This document shows positions 1 to 8,735 of a stretch of DNA of 47,804 nucleotides, one piece after another. Position numbers and translations under genes: made by a program. Position 1 is the stretch's first letter, and the number at the start of each line of letters is the position of its first letter. The notes under the pieces are model-generated. The model had not been told where the DNA came from. It ran no database searches and saw only the letters and a program-made list of their open reading frames with translations. Location of the stretch: IMG/VR virus record IMGVR_UViG_3300018084_000006, positions 1 to 47,804 of that record. One strand, 5' to 3'. This stretch comes from a virus.

Positions 1-42
1 GTCAGCCGGTCGTGTGTCCCTCTAAATAAATAGGGAAACTAT

Positions 43-423
43 ATGCTTCTCACAGATGAAGAGGTTCAGGAGAGAATTGAATCTCCACTAAATCTCTTAA
101 ATCGTTTGCGTCACGCATCCAAGGCTCATTCTCCTTTGCTTCCACCTAAGTCTGGTGAACTAATACCAGATCTAGATGAGAAACTAGAGCCTGATGTAAA
201 GAAGCAAGCCACAAAGATCATGAATGCTGCATTGAAGGAATTAGAAATGCGTATTCCTGACGTGCAGAAACCAGAGAAGCTCGCCTTGATTGCCGAGACT
301 ATGAATAAAGTCATAGTGGCTAGGGAAGATAAAGACAAGGGTAGCAACGCACCACAAGTCATTGTATATGCACCCCAGGTAATTCAGGAGTCTCATTTCG
401 AGACTATCATTGTACAGGAGTAA
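43..423 (+). CDS. Hypothetical protein, possible small terminase subunit
   Basis: This 126-residue protein is mostly helical, charged and free of membrane segments. I recognise no firm motif. The ATG follows a purine-rich AGGGAAA stretch, and the TCCCT/AGGGA pair just upstream could form a small hairpin. It is the first gene of the rightward block, 2.4 kb before TerL with the lysis genes in between. A small acidic helical protein ahead of TerL could be a TerS, but this rests on position alone. A stretch near residues 30-45 is rich in Pro and Leu. Confidence 0.6.
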   Translation: MLLTDEEVQERIESPLNLLNRLRHASKAHSPLLPPKSGELIPDLDEKLEPDVKKQATKIMNAALKELEMRIPDVQKPEKLALIAETMNKVIVAREDKDKGSNAPQVIVYAPQVIQESHFETIIVQE

Positions 424-426
424 AGA

Positions 427-924
427 ATGCGCTCAGCTCTGTTTGCAATCATCCTAGCATTACCCATCAATGCATTCGCTCAATCAGATCCTTGCATTGC
501 GGCTGCCCCTCCATTCGTTGTATCTTCAGGTGCTCCATATACTGTTACTTGGTTAATGGATGCTCAAGTCCCAGTCTCGCCAACAGACCCAACATTAGTT
601 AATCAAAGGATTGATGGATATTACTTACAGATAGACCTGCAAACTAGAACTAGAATTACTTCAGCACAGGTCACAGTCCTCCCTCCTTGTTCCGCAACCA
701 CTCCCAATTCTGGCAAGATTCCAACCGTATACAGAACAACTTCTGGAGTAACGCGCGGAAGCCATACTGCAAGATTAGCTGCATTCAATTTCACGTTGGA
801 TGTTAATGGAAATCCAACTACTAGTGAGCAGGAAGGACCAGCGGTAACTGTCCCTTTCGACGCCGTTGACCCATTACAATCTACTCCTCCAAGGATTCCA
901 GGAAATGTGATAATTCGTAAATGA
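427..924 (+). CDS. Exported hypothetical protein with signal peptide
   Basis: The protein has 165 residues. Residues 1-19 form a clear Sec signal peptide: MRS, then a hydrophobic core, then the signal peptidase I type site AFA before Gln20. The mature part is rich in Thr, Ser, Pro and beta-branched residues, as in a fibronectin-III-like beta sandwich, and holds two cysteines (around 23 and 88) that could form a periplasmic disulfide. GGAG lies 6 bases upstream of the ATG. The next gene overlaps its stop by ATGA. Its place beside holin-like and lysin genes suggests a role in the cell envelope, but the function is unknown. Confidence 0.7.
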   Translation: MRSALFAIILALPINAFAQSDPCIAAAPPFVVSSGAPYTVTWLMDAQVPVSPTDPTLVNQRIDGYYLQIDLQTRTRITSAQVTVLPPCSATTPNSGKIPTVYRTTSGVTRGSHTARLAAFNFTLDVNGNPTTSEQEGPAVTVPFDAVDPLQSTPPRIPGNVIIRK

Positions 925-1196
925 CTCCGGTGGACGCTGAATTTACGAAGTGGCTCGTTACCCTTGGGGTCGGCGGTGTATTAGCTGGATTTATGTTCAT
1001 GTTCTATCGAAAGGACGTGAAACAATATACTGAACTTTGGAAAACGGCTACAGACCAGTTGATAATAATAATTAAAGAAAACACAGTATCTAACACACGC
1101 CTAATAACTTTACTTGAAGCTCAAGAACGAAACGCATTGAGGAAGTCTGACATCGAGGCTTTCTTAGATAAGAGGTTGAAAGAACAGAAAGGATAG
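921..1196 (+). CDS. Small membrane protein, holin-like (BhlA/UviB type)
   Basis: This 91-residue protein has one N-terminal membrane segment (about residues 11-29, ending FMFMFYRK) followed by a charged, helical, probably cytoplasmic tail. That layout matches BhlA/UviB-type holins and related small phage membrane proteins. The start overlaps the preceding stop (ATGA), so translation is probably coupled to the exported protein upstream. A muramidase and a lipoprotein follow within 1.2 kb, which supports a lysis role. The holin call is inferred from topology and position, not from a sequence motif. Confidence 0.55.
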   Translation: MTPVDAEFTKWLVTLGVGGVLAGFMFMFYRKDVKQYTELWKTATDQLIIIIKENTVSNTRLITLLEAQERNALRKSDIEAFLDKRLKEQKG

Positions 1197-1197
1197 C

Positions 1198-1461
1198 ATG
1201 CCTGAAGAGTTTAGCGAATCCTTTAAGGAACAAGTTATTGCAGATGAAGCTGCTGCTGAAAAAGAATTTCAGGATCAATTAAAGAAAGATGAAGTTGAAG
1301 AGCTAGTTAAAATTGCGGCTGATGATGTTCCTGCTAAACAGCTATATACATTGTCAGAAGTTACAGGACTCGCAATTAAGATTGCATTACTTGAATCTGG
1401 TGCTGATTCAATGTCACAGATTAGAACATTTGATAAGATTAAAGCGGCACTAGAAAGGTAG
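1198..1461 (+). CDS. Hypothetical acidic helical protein
   Basis: The protein has 87 residues and is strongly charged, with Glu/Lys-rich helices over residues 1-45 and a more hydrophobic C-terminal half (LYTLSEVTGLAIKIALLESG). AAAGGA precedes the ATG by about 5 bases. It lies one base after the holin-like gene, in the same operon. I do not recognise a family; it may be a cytoplasmic lysis regulator or unrelated. Confidence 0.6.
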   Translation: MPEEFSESFKEQVIADEAAAEKEFQDQLKKDEVEELVKIAADDVPAKQLYTLSEVTGLAIKIALLESGADSMSQIRTFDKIKAALER

Positions 1462-1468
1462 AGTAGAC

Positions 1469-1705
1469 ATGGCAGTAGGAACAGCAACAGTCTCGGCTTC
1501 AACTGGACCCGGAATAGCAGTTACTTCCAAAGTCATTGCTAACGTTCTAAGTTTCTATGTTGATATTTTAAAGCAAGTGATTTTCTTTTATCAAGTTAAT
1601 GATGATCAGACTGGTCCTATGCAACAGTTTGCTCTAAGCAATACAGTTACATTCACTGCTACTATTTCAAACGGAGCATGGACGATTACTTTAGTAGTGA
1701 CATAA
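1469..1705 (+). CDS. Hypothetical protein, paralogue of the next gene
   Basis: This 78-residue beta-rich protein is full of Ser, Thr and Val, with only a few charged residues. It ends in a hydrophobic strand (WTITLVVT). The motif SNTVTFTA at about residues 56-63 recurs as SNTVEFTA in the next protein, so the two are probably a tandem duplication. An AAGGTAGAG ribosome-binding site precedes the ATG. It may be a small virion or decoration protein. Confidence 0.55.
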   Translation: MAVGTATVSASTGPGIAVTSKVIANVLSFYVDILKQVIFFYQVNDDQTGPMQQFALSNTVTFTATISNGAWTITLVVT

Positions 1706-1718
1706 GATATTAATAGAA

Positions 1719-1961
1719 ATGCCAACAGAACTGTTAACGCTTGGAGTGCCACATACTTTAGTAATTGGAACTCCTTATGCATTGCCTGATATGAGATGTT
1801 TATTATTTTCTGATTCAGCAACTGCTACATTTACACAATCTAATACTGTTGAATTTACAGCCTCTGTTGCAATAACTCTTGCAGGTGGACAAGCAGAAGT
1901 GGCAGGAGGATTTATCAAGTGCGCTGTCGCAACTGCATTAGTTATGCTTAAGAAGCAATAG
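1719..1961 (+). CDS. Hypothetical protein, paralogue of the preceding gene
   Basis: This 80-residue protein is of the same type as its upstream neighbour: short, beta-rich, with the shared SNTV-x-FTA motif near residue 46. No good Shine-Dalgarno sequence precedes this ATG, so expression may depend on the gene before it. The C-terminus (ALVMLKKQ) is amphipathic. Function unknown. Confidence 0.5.
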   Translation: MPTELLTLGVPHTLVIGTPYALPDMRCLLFSDSATATFTQSNTVEFTASVAITLAGGQAEVAGGFIKCAVATALVMLKKQ

Positions 1962-1968
1962 GAGGAAC

Positions 1969-2142
1969 ATGTTAGTACTTCTTGGACTCGTGGTTATTCT
2001 TGGGATTGTGGCTTGGATTGTTAACTCAAGTCCACTTGATCAATTCTTTAAGAATGTTGCATTTGGCATTATTGCAATTATTATTCTTGTTGCATTTTTT
2101 CGAATTGTTCTCGGCGTTAGTCTTACATCTGCTTTACAATGA
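1969..2142 (+). CDS. Small two-helix membrane protein, holin-like
   Basis: This short gene encodes 57 residues beginning MLVLLGLVVILGIVAWIV and ending TSALQ. GGAGGA lies just upstream of the ATG, and its TGA overlaps the next ATG (ATGA). There are two hydrophobic segments, residues 2-18 and about 32-49, joined by a short polar hinge (NSSPLDQFFKN), as in small class II holin-like proteins. With the lipoprotein and muramidase directly downstream, a holin or antiholin role is plausible. Confidence 0.65.
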   Translation: MLVLLGLVVILGIVAWIVNSSPLDQFFKNVAFGIIAIIILVAFFRIVLGVSLTSALQ

Positions 2143-2351
2143 AGCTTCTCCTTCCTCTTATCCTAATTTGCGTTAGCGGCTGTGCCACAACACATTCACT
2201 TGTAAAGGTGGAACGAGTTGGGCCAGTCGAAGCCGAAATCTGGCACAACAATAAAACTAAACAGTGTGAGAGACGAGTCTATCTTGACTCGATGTATTTC
2301 AAGACTATAGTGGATTGTCCTGCAACAAATAATGAGGTCCAGATTCACTAA
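2139..2351 (+). CDS. Outer-membrane lipoprotein, candidate o-spanin (Rz1-like)
   Basis: The protein has 70 residues with a lipoprotein signal peptide: MKLLLPLILICVSGC, with lipobox VSGC and the lipidated cysteine at residue 15. The mature part is short, polar and has two further cysteines. It overlaps the membrane-protein gene before it (ATGA) and the muramidase after it (one base). A small lipoprotein between a holin-like gene and a lysin fits an o-spanin, which joins inner and outer membranes in the last lysis step. No embedded partner (Rz) is obvious; the single-TM protein at 921-1196 could serve. It supports a Gram-negative host. Confidence 0.6.
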   Translation: MKLLLPLILICVSGCATTHSLVKVERVGPVEAEIWHNNKTKQCERRVYLDSMYFKTIVDCPATNNEVQIH

Positions 2352-2908
2352 TGGAAATCACCCTGGGGCACTGTCAAGCCTGCGCTGATTCCTTAGGCAT
2401 CGCGCCGGAATTAGTCCAAACTGTAGCTAGAGTAGAGTCTCAGGGTGATCCAAAAGGATTCTTATTTGAGCCTCACGTATTTAGCAAGTTAACTAATCAT
2501 ATTTATGATCAGACTCGTCCCGATTTATCTTATCCTAAATGGGACAAAACAAAATACCCAAAACATAAAGAAGATAGATTAGTTCAATTTGGTAAGGCAG
2601 TTTATCTTGAGCCTTTGCGAGCCTATGAGTCTGCAAGTTGGGGCTTGTTTCAGATTATGGGCTACCATTTCAAAGTTTGTGGTTACAGCTCCGCTCTTGC
2701 AATGTCAGCAATCTTGCAATCGAGTGTTGAAGCAAATGTAACTGCATTTGGTAAAATCCTACAGAGTATGTATTTGATTGATACTCTTCGTGCTAAAGAG
2801 TGGGAGAAGTTTGCCAAGATCTATAATGGTCCTGAATATAAATTAAATAACTATCATATTAAGATGCAGAATGAATATGACCGAATTATTAATACCAAAG
2901 TCGCTTGA
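2351..2908 (+). CDS. Endolysin, N-acetylmuramidase (DUF3380 type)
   Basis: The protein has 185 residues. It matches single-domain phage muramidases: an N-terminal helix with ARVESQGDPKGFLFEPHVF (about residues 26-44, with Glu29 the likely catalytic acid), the central ASWGLFQIMGYHF, and the C-terminal YNGP-x-Y-x-x-N-x-Y-x-x-K signature. Enzymes of this family cleave the MurNAc-GlcNAc bond of peptidoglycan. There is no signal peptide and no separate cell-wall-binding domain, so it would need a holin to reach the wall of a Gram-negative host. The TerL start overlaps its 3' end by 38 bases. Confidence 0.85.
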   Translation: MEITLGHCQACADSLGIAPELVQTVARVESQGDPKGFLFEPHVFSKLTNHIYDQTRPDLSYPKWDKTKYPKHKEDRLVQFGKAVYLEPLRAYESASWGLFQIMGYHFKVCGYSSALAMSAILQSSVEANVTAFGKILQSMYLIDTLRAKEWEKFAKIYNGPEYKLNNYHIKMQNEYDRIINTKVA

Positions 2909-4556
2909 TGATACGGCTGCTGATCTAATTAAAGAATGGAAGCCGTTCCCTAAGCAAGAACTATTTCTTTCCATTCCAGAATCAATTAAAGAAGGTTTCT
3001 ACGGGGGCGGAGCAGGAAGTGCCAAAACAGAAACCTTAATGATGTATCCAATCGTAAGAGGTTGGTACAAGAATCCTAGATTCAAACAGCTCTTTCTACG
3101 ACGGACTAATCCAGAGTTAAAGCTCGAGATTATCCCTCGTATGAAACAGATTTATCCTAGATTTGGTGCCACGTGGAATGGTCAAGACCAGGCTTTTACA
3201 TTTCCGGCTCCTGATCAATACGGCTCTGGTTTAAGAGGTAATTCTGGTGCAGTCATTGCGTGTGGACATTGTGAGACAGAAGATGATGTCCACCGATATG
3301 ATGGAATGGAAATCAATCTTTTTACGCCAGATGAGCTTACGTCGCTTACGGAGTGGATCTTCCTTTACATTGGATATACAAGAACTAGAGCTCCTGTTGG
3401 GTCCGGATTGCCCGAATGCATACGAGCTGGCGGTATGCCAGGAGATATTGGACATACATGGGTTAAGAAGCGATTAGTTGATCCAGCTCCTAAAGGTTCA
3501 AAGATTATTATTGGCAGGGGTGGTAACAAACGAATCTATATTCATGCAACTTATCTTGATAATCCTCATCTCGGTCCAGCTTATGGGCAGACTCTTGCTG
3601 CAATGCCAGAGGCTGAACGTAGAGCCAAGTTGGGAGATTGGGAAGCATATGAAGGTTCAGTATTTGACGAGTTAAGAACTAGACAATACCCTGATGAACC
3701 AGAGCATGCTTTACATGTAATAGAGCCCTTCGAGATTCCCGACTGGTGGCCAAGAATGATTATTGGCGACTGGGGAATGAGGGCAATGACATACGTTGGG
3801 TTCTTTTCAATCTCTCCTTCTGGAAGGTTATATCTTTATCGTGAGTTAGCCTGGAAGAATGAGAAGATTGCTCAGTGGGCTCCGGTAGTAAAAGAGTTTG
3901 CTGATAGAGAGAATCCAAGAACGATTAAGTTCTGTAAATCAGCAGGACAAGATCGCGGGCAAGAGAATACAATTCAGTCTCAGATTGAAGATGCGTTAGG
4001 TAGGTTTATTGAGCTTTCCACGAATACGGCTGGTTCTCGTATAGCAGGAAAGCAATTAGTTCATGAGTATCTCAGGTGGAAGCCACGTCCTATTATTCCA
4101 CTAAGTGAGATACCTATATTTGATGAAGGATATGCTCAGTGGCTTTATCGTAATAAAGGTGCAGATGATCACAAGAATTATTTAAGGCTATTTGATCCTC
4201 CCAGTGAAGAAGTTAATATTCCAAAGCTACAAATCTTTAAACAGTGCAAATTAATGATTATAGCTCTCCAGTCTTGCTCATATGCTAAGCCAGGCAAAGA
4301 TGGAATTAAACCGGAAGATGTTGCCGAGTTCCCAGATGATGATCCTTATGATACATTACGCTACGCATGCGACTCTGCAGAAAGATATTTTGAGGAGTCT
4401 GCTCAAGAATTCGAACGCATTCAGGCACAGGAACAACTTATTAAAACCCTCCAGAATACAAACGACTGGACCGCATTTTATCGTAATATGAATAAAGTTG
4501 AAACAACTAATCGGATGCAAGTAGTTAGACCATTTCATAGAGGTAGGAGACATTAA
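2871..4556 (+). CDS. terL: Terminase large subunit (TerL)
   Basis: This 561-residue protein is the packaging motor: an ATPase drives DNA into the prohead and a nuclease cuts it. The Walker A-like loop GGGAGSAKT is at residues 45-53; the usual Gly before Lys is Ala here. The RNase H-like nuclease half begins near IIGDWGM, with Asp300 a probable metal ligand. A late acidic cluster (DDDPYDTLRYACD) near residues 490-502 fits the C-terminal catalytic acid region. The length is normal for TerL. The ATG at 2871 lies inside the muramidase gene; a second ATG at 2877 is possible. Portal follows after two small genes, the usual order. Confidence 0.93.
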   Translation: MNMTELLIPKSLDDTAADLIKEWKPFPKQELFLSIPESIKEGFYGGGAGSAKTETLMMYPIVRGWYKNPRFKQLFLRRTNPELKLEIIPRMKQIYPRFGATWNGQDQAFTFPAPDQYGSGLRGNSGAVIACGHCETEDDVHRYDGMEINLFTPDELTSLTEWIFLYIGYTRTRAPVGSGLPECIRAGGMPGDIGHTWVKKRLVDPAPKGSKIIIGRGGNKRIYIHATYLDNPHLGPAYGQTLAAMPEAERRAKLGDWEAYEGSVFDELRTRQYPDEPEHALHVIEPFEIPDWWPRMIIGDWGMRAMTYVGFFSISPSGRLYLYRELAWKNEKIAQWAPVVKEFADRENPRTIKFCKSAGQDRGQENTIQSQIEDALGRFIELSTNTAGSRIAGKQLVHEYLRWKPRPIIPLSEIPIFDEGYAQWLYRNKGADDHKNYLRLFDPPSEEVNIPKLQIFKQCKLMIIALQSCSYAKPGKDGIKPEDVAEFPDDDPYDTLRYACDSAERYFEESAQEFERIQAQEQLIKTLQNTNDWTAFYRNMNKVETTNRMQVVRPFHRGRRH

Positions 4557-4558
4557 TC

Positions 4559-4933
4559 ATGTGGGGATGGTTAAGAGAATTCAGAAATGTTTGGAATGAA
4601 CCTACAATATGTTCTTCCTGTGAGCTTCTAAAGGTTGAGTTGAGCAACGAAAGACTAGAGAAGCAAAGACTTCTTAATCGTCTTTTGGCTCCTCAGCTAC
4701 AAGAGCCCGAACGATTAACGGCTCCAGAAGTTCAGGTTCCAATTGGGACAAAGCATATTCCTTGGAGAGTTAGACAGCAAATGCTTGAGCAAGCTGATAG
4801 AGAGAAGGCTCAAGTGATAGCTGAATTTAAGAAGAGAGATGCTGAAGCTCGCAAAGCTAATCCTACTTCTATTACTCCAGCTACTACGATTGAAGAATTA
4901 GAACAGAATCTTGGAATTGTAGAGGAGAAGTAG
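4559..4933 (+). CDS. Hypothetical protein between terminase and portal
   Basis: The protein has 124 residues, with an N-terminal CSSCELLKVELSNERLEKQR stretch that combines a CxxC pair with the start of a coiled coil. The middle (KHIPWRVRQQMLEQADREKA) is basic, and the C-terminal part is Ala/Thr rich. GGAG lies 11 bases upstream of the ATG. Proteins of this shape are common between TerL and portal in phages of this gene order. The role is unknown; it may help assembly of the portal vertex. Confidence 0.65.
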   Translation: MWGWLREFRNVWNEPTICSSCELLKVELSNERLEKQRLLNRLLAPQLQEPERLTAPEVQVPIGTKHIPWRVRQQMLEQADREKAQVIAEFKKRDAEARKANPTSITPATTIEELEQNLGIVEEK

Positions 4934-5164
4934 ATGCCATTCTTTCAAGAAGATAAAAAGAAGAAGCCTGCTGAAGCTGCAAAGCCAGTAGCTCAAAAGC
5001 CTGATATGGTAAAGCGTATTCAGGATGCAGCGATGGCTCAGCGAGAACGTGATCTCAAAGCTGAAGAGGAAAAGAAAAAGAAGAAGGGCGTGAATACGGC
5101 TCCTTCTCAGGGAGTTCTCAGCCGTCTTTATGACATGTTCGTGGGGACTTCGGAGAAGAAGTAA
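4934..5164 (+). CDS. Hypothetical lysine-rich protein
   Basis: This 76-residue, highly charged protein has runs of Lys and Glu (for example EEEKKKKKG near residues 45-53) and looks largely disordered, apart from a short C-terminal helix (LSRLYDMFVG). GGAGAAG precedes the ATG, and the stop shares bases with the portal start (TAATG). Function unknown. Its tight fit between packaging genes suggests a head-assembly role. Confidence 0.6.
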   Translation: MPFFQEDKKKKPAEAAKPVAQKPDMVKRIQDAAMAQRERDLKAEEEKKKKKGVNTAPSQGVLSRLYDMFVGTSEKK

Positions 5165-7416
5165 TGCCCGATCTTAAGCTGCCAAGTGAAAAGATTCAGC
5201 GTCTATTGCTCGAAATCGTTGAGCACTTTGACGGCGAGGATAGGGCTGTTCACGAGAGACAGATTCGCAAATGTCGTAGACTTAAATTATATTGGGATAA
5301 CATCTTTCAGGCATGGTATTCGGAGGTAGCACATGATTGGCGAATCTGGGATAATTCAATCTCAGAAGACACAGCAGACCAAGCCTATTATGACAAGCCA
5401 GTCAATACCTTCAGGGCCTATACTGAAACGATTATTGCTGCTTTATCTGTTACTACTCCTTCTGCAAAGTGTTATCCAGAGGATGCCGATTCTTCATTAG
5501 ATACCGTAACGGCTAAGGCTGGGGATAAAATTAGTTTACTAATCAATCGACATAATAATGTTAATCTTCTTTGGCTAAAATCTCTCTATACTTATTATAC
5601 GGAAGGGACTGTCTTCTTCTATTCCTATCCGAGAAGTGATGAAAAGTATGGGACTTATGAAGAAGTTCAGAGAGAAGAAGAATTAATTGATAAGGATATG
5701 ATTAAGTGCCCTGTCTGTGGTCAGATGACTGAAGTAGATGAGACACAGGATATATTTCAGCCAGAAGAACAACCACAAGATAACTGTCCAAACTGTGGCA
5801 ATCTTGTGACGATGGAACAAACAACGCAATCATTCTCAACAACCAAGATTGTTGGCAAGACAAAGCATCCAAAGTCTCGTGTCTGTCTAGAAGCATATGG
5901 CGGTCTATACGTTAAGATTGCTAACTATGCTAAGACTGCAGAACAGACACCATACCTCATTCATTCCCAGGAAGTTCATTACGCTTCTGCAATGGAAGAA
6001 TATGAACATCTCCTTGGTAATCCAAAGTTACTGAATCAACTAAAGTCCCAGGGTGTAGGTCCAATGGATACCTATGCTCAGTGGGGACGATTGAATACTC
6101 TTTACATGGGAGAATATCCTAACTATGTAGTTACTAATCGAAAGGCTTGGTTGCGTCCTTGCTCTTACAATATTCTTGGCGATCAGGAGGATGTTAAAGA
6201 GCTAAAGAAACTCTATCCTCGTGGAGTTAAAGTTTGTTTAGTTAATGATGAATTTGGTTCAGCCGAACCACAGCTCCTCGATGATTATTGGAGTATCTCA
6301 GTTAATCCACTTGAAGATTATCTAACTCATGACCCAGCTGGAATCCCACTAGTTGCGCCACAAGAAATTACTAATGACACTATTTCTTTGGTTCTCCAGA
6401 CAATGGAACATGGAGTTGGACAAACCTTTGCCGACCCTGGGGTGCTCAACTTTAAGTCATACCGAGATACGGAAACTATACCGGGCGGCGTTTATGAAGC
6501 GACGCCGAAGAGTGGTAAAGGACTTTCGGAAGCATTCTATCAAGTAAAGACAGCTACATTAAGCTCAGAAGTATTACCATTCTTTGAGCTGATTCAATCT
6601 TTAGCTCAGTTAGTCTCTGGTGCTCTACCTAGTTTATTCGGCGGCCAACTGGATGGCTCGAATACGGCTAGTGAGTATTCAATGTCTCAGGCTCAAGCGA
6701 GACAGAGAATTCAGAATACCTACAAGCTATTCACATCTGTTTGGAAAGAAGTTCAAGGTAAAGCGATTCCAATGTTTATTAATAATATGAAAGCCGACGA
6801 GAAGGATGTTCAGAGACTTCCAGATGGCTCATTTATTAATATCTTTATTCGTATGTCTGAGCTAGAAGGTAAGATTGGTAAGATTGATCTCGATGCTGCT
6901 GATAACTTACCACTTACTTGGTCTCAGATTAAAGATACTATTATGAAGATGTTTGAATTGCAGAATCCTTTATTCTTGGAGATGTTAACGGCTCCTGAGA
7001 ATATTCCAGTTCTACGCGATGCTATTGGATTAAATGATTTCTATATTCCTGGTGAAGATGACCGTAGCAAACAAAATGATGAAATCCGTCAACTCTTAGA
7101 ATCTGAAGCTATTCAAGATCCAGAGACTGGTCAATTCGAACCGTCTGTTGATATCGATCCACTCTATGATAAACACAATATTCAATTTGAGATTATTAGG
7201 CAGTGGGCTACTAGTGAAGCTGGTCGTCTTACTAAGATCGAGAATGAAGCTGGTTATCAGAATGTATTACTTCACGGTCAGAAGCATTACTTCGAGATGA
7301 ACAAGCAATTGATTCTACAGCAAGGTGCTGATGAATCGAAAGGCAAAGATAATCCTGAGAAGCCGAAAGGCTCTAAGGAAATAAGTGGAGAAGAAGATGT
7401 CCCAGTTACCAGCTAA
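5164..7416 (+). CDS. Portal protein with inserted zinc ribbon
   Basis: The portal forms the dodecameric ring through which DNA enters the head. At 750 residues it matches large podovirus-type portals. It follows TerL and precedes a scaffold-like and a capsid gene, and the middle part (SGALPSLFGGQLDGSNTASE, near 490-510) resembles the portal signature that ends in a conserved SQAQARQ helix. An unusual insert at residues 182-211 carries CPVCG and CPNCG, a four-cysteine zinc ribbon with an acidic loop between. The C-terminus is charged and probably disordered. ATG start with GGAGAAG upstream. Confidence 0.88.
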   Translation: MPDLKLPSEKIQRLLLEIVEHFDGEDRAVHERQIRKCRRLKLYWDNIFQAWYSEVAHDWRIWDNSISEDTADQAYYDKPVNTFRAYTETIIAALSVTTPSAKCYPEDADSSLDTVTAKAGDKISLLINRHNNVNLLWLKSLYTYYTEGTVFFYSYPRSDEKYGTYEEVQREEELIDKDMIKCPVCGQMTEVDETQDIFQPEEQPQDNCPNCGNLVTMEQTTQSFSTTKIVGKTKHPKSRVCLEAYGGLYVKIANYAKTAEQTPYLIHSQEVHYASAMEEYEHLLGNPKLLNQLKSQGVGPMDTYAQWGRLNTLYMGEYPNYVVTNRKAWLRPCSYNILGDQEDVKELKKLYPRGVKVCLVNDEFGSAEPQLLDDYWSISVNPLEDYLTHDPAGIPLVAPQEITNDTISLVLQTMEHGVGQTFADPGVLNFKSYRDTETIPGGVYEATPKSGKGLSEAFYQVKTATLSSEVLPFFELIQSLAQLVSGALPSLFGGQLDGSNTASEYSMSQAQARQRIQNTYKLFTSVWKEVQGKAIPMFINNMKADEKDVQRLPDGSFINIFIRMSELEGKIGKIDLDAADNLPLTWSQIKDTIMKMFELQNPLFLEMLTAPENIPVLRDAIGLNDFYIPGEDDRSKQNDEIRQLLESEAIQDPETGQFEPSVDIDPLYDKHNIQFEIIRQWATSEAGRLTKIENEAGYQNVLLHGQKHYFEMNKQLILQQGADESKGKDNPEKPKGSKEISGEEDVPVTS

Positions 7417-8734
7417 CGATGCTCCGGCTTTGTCCGGAAAGAGTGTCGATGATATTTTCAAGGGTTTATCTGATGGGGATGACCAAGAAACTCTTGATTT
7501 AACTAAGCCACTCAAGAAGCCTGCGGCTAAAGAAGATAAGACAGAAGACAAGGAAGATAAAGAAGATAAAGATAAGAAGCCAACTGAAATCTCTGATGAA
7601 GACGAAGACAAGGATAAAGACAAAGATAAAGATAAAAACGAAGATGAAGATGAAGACGAATTAGCTGAAATCTTAGAGGATCTTGAAGAGCCAGATGAAG
7701 AGAAGTTAGAATTAACAACTCCTGTTCGTCGGCGCGAGATTCTCAAGAAGTATCCTAACCTCTTCAAAGATTTTCCATATCTTGAGAAGGCTTATTACCG
7801 TGAGCAGCAATTCACGGAAATTCTTTCTACTATTGATGATGCTAAAGAGGCTGTTAAAGCCAAAGATACATTAGAGAATTACGTTGATGACATGGTTGTC
7901 AAAGGCAATGTCAATAACGTTCTAAAGCTTATTAAAGATACAAATCCAGATACGTTTGCTGGAGTTGTTGACAATTATATGGATCATCTTATGAATGTTG
8001 ACAAGGAAGCTTACGGTCATGTCCTTGGCAATATTACAAGGAATATTATTCTTGGGATGGTTCAAGAAGCCCAAGATAATGGTAATGAAGACTTGAAGGT
8101 CGCTGCACTATTACTGAATAAGTATGCGTTTGGCACTTCCAAGTTTACGGCTCCAAGTAAATTAGCAAAGGCTGAAAACGCCGAAGGCAAAGATAAAGAA
8201 ACAAACCTCTCTAGACGAGAGCAAGAATTTGCTGAACGCCAAGTTTCTTTAGTTACAGCTGAAGTAGAAACTAAAGTTAATAATTCAATCAAGAGCGCAA
8301 TTGAAAATAATATTGATCCTAATGGTGTAATGACTGAATATATCAAGCGTAATGCCATTAAGGATGCACAGGAGAAGATCACTGAATTAATTTCTAAAGA
8401 TATTAGATTGAAGAAGATTGTTGATAAACTGTGGGAAAAAGCCGCAGCCGCAAACTTCTCTGACACATCCAAGGCTGAAATTAGAAAAGCATTCTTATCT
8501 AAAGCCAAATCATTACTATCACCAGTCCTAAAGAGTGCTAGGAATGAGGCTCTAAAGGGAATGGGTCGTAAAGTTAAAGAAGTTGATACTGAAGTTATTG
8601 AAGATAATGATACGGGTGAAAAGCCCCAGCGTCAAAGAACAGAGCGCCGCCTTAGCTCCCCGGATAAGGCCAAGTTAGACTCGTTAAAAGGTAAGAATAG
8701 CTACGATGCACTGCAGTCACTGATGGGAGACTAG
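7397..8734 (+). CDS. Scaffold-like acidic head protein
   Basis: I place the start at ATG 7397 (445 residues), because GGAG lies 6 bases upstream; an in-frame GTG at 7385 would add four residues but lacks a site. Residues about 40-100 are an extreme Asp/Glu/Lys tract of repeated DK and ED units. The rest is predicted helical and Lys/Glu rich, with no enzyme motif. Size, charge and position between portal and major capsid fit a scaffolding protein that guides procapsid assembly. The C-terminal stretch (KPQRQRTERRLSSPDKAKLD) is basic, as in capsid-binding tails of scaffolds. The gene overlaps the portal by 20 bases. Confidence 0.75.
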   Translation: MSQLPANDAPALSGKSVDDIFKGLSDGDDQETLDLTKPLKKPAAKEDKTEDKEDKEDKDKKPTEISDEDEDKDKDKDKDKNEDEDEDELAEILEDLEEPDEEKLELTTPVRRREILKKYPNLFKDFPYLEKAYYREQQFTEILSTIDDAKEAVKAKDTLENYVDDMVVKGNVNNVLKLIKDTNPDTFAGVVDNYMDHLMNVDKEAYGHVLGNITRNIILGMVQEAQDNGNEDLKVAALLLNKYAFGTSKFTAPSKLAKAENAEGKDKETNLSRREQEFAERQVSLVTAEVETKVNNSIKSAIENNIDPNGVMTEYIKRNAIKDAQEKITELISKDIRLKKIVDKLWEKAAAANFSDTSKAEIRKAFLSKAKSLLSPVLKSARNEALKGMGRKVKEVDTEVIEDNDTGEKPQRQRTERRLSSPDKAKLDSLKGKNSYDALQSLMGD

Positions 8735-8735
8735 A

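Noticed and set aside
3247-3675. Extra + frames inside the TerL gene
   Set aside because: They are shadows in another frame of TerL, with no start context or motif.
7315-7767. 150-residue minus-strand frame rich in serine
   Set aside because: It is the complement of the Asp/Glu/Lys tract in the scaffold-like gene; low-complexity artefact.
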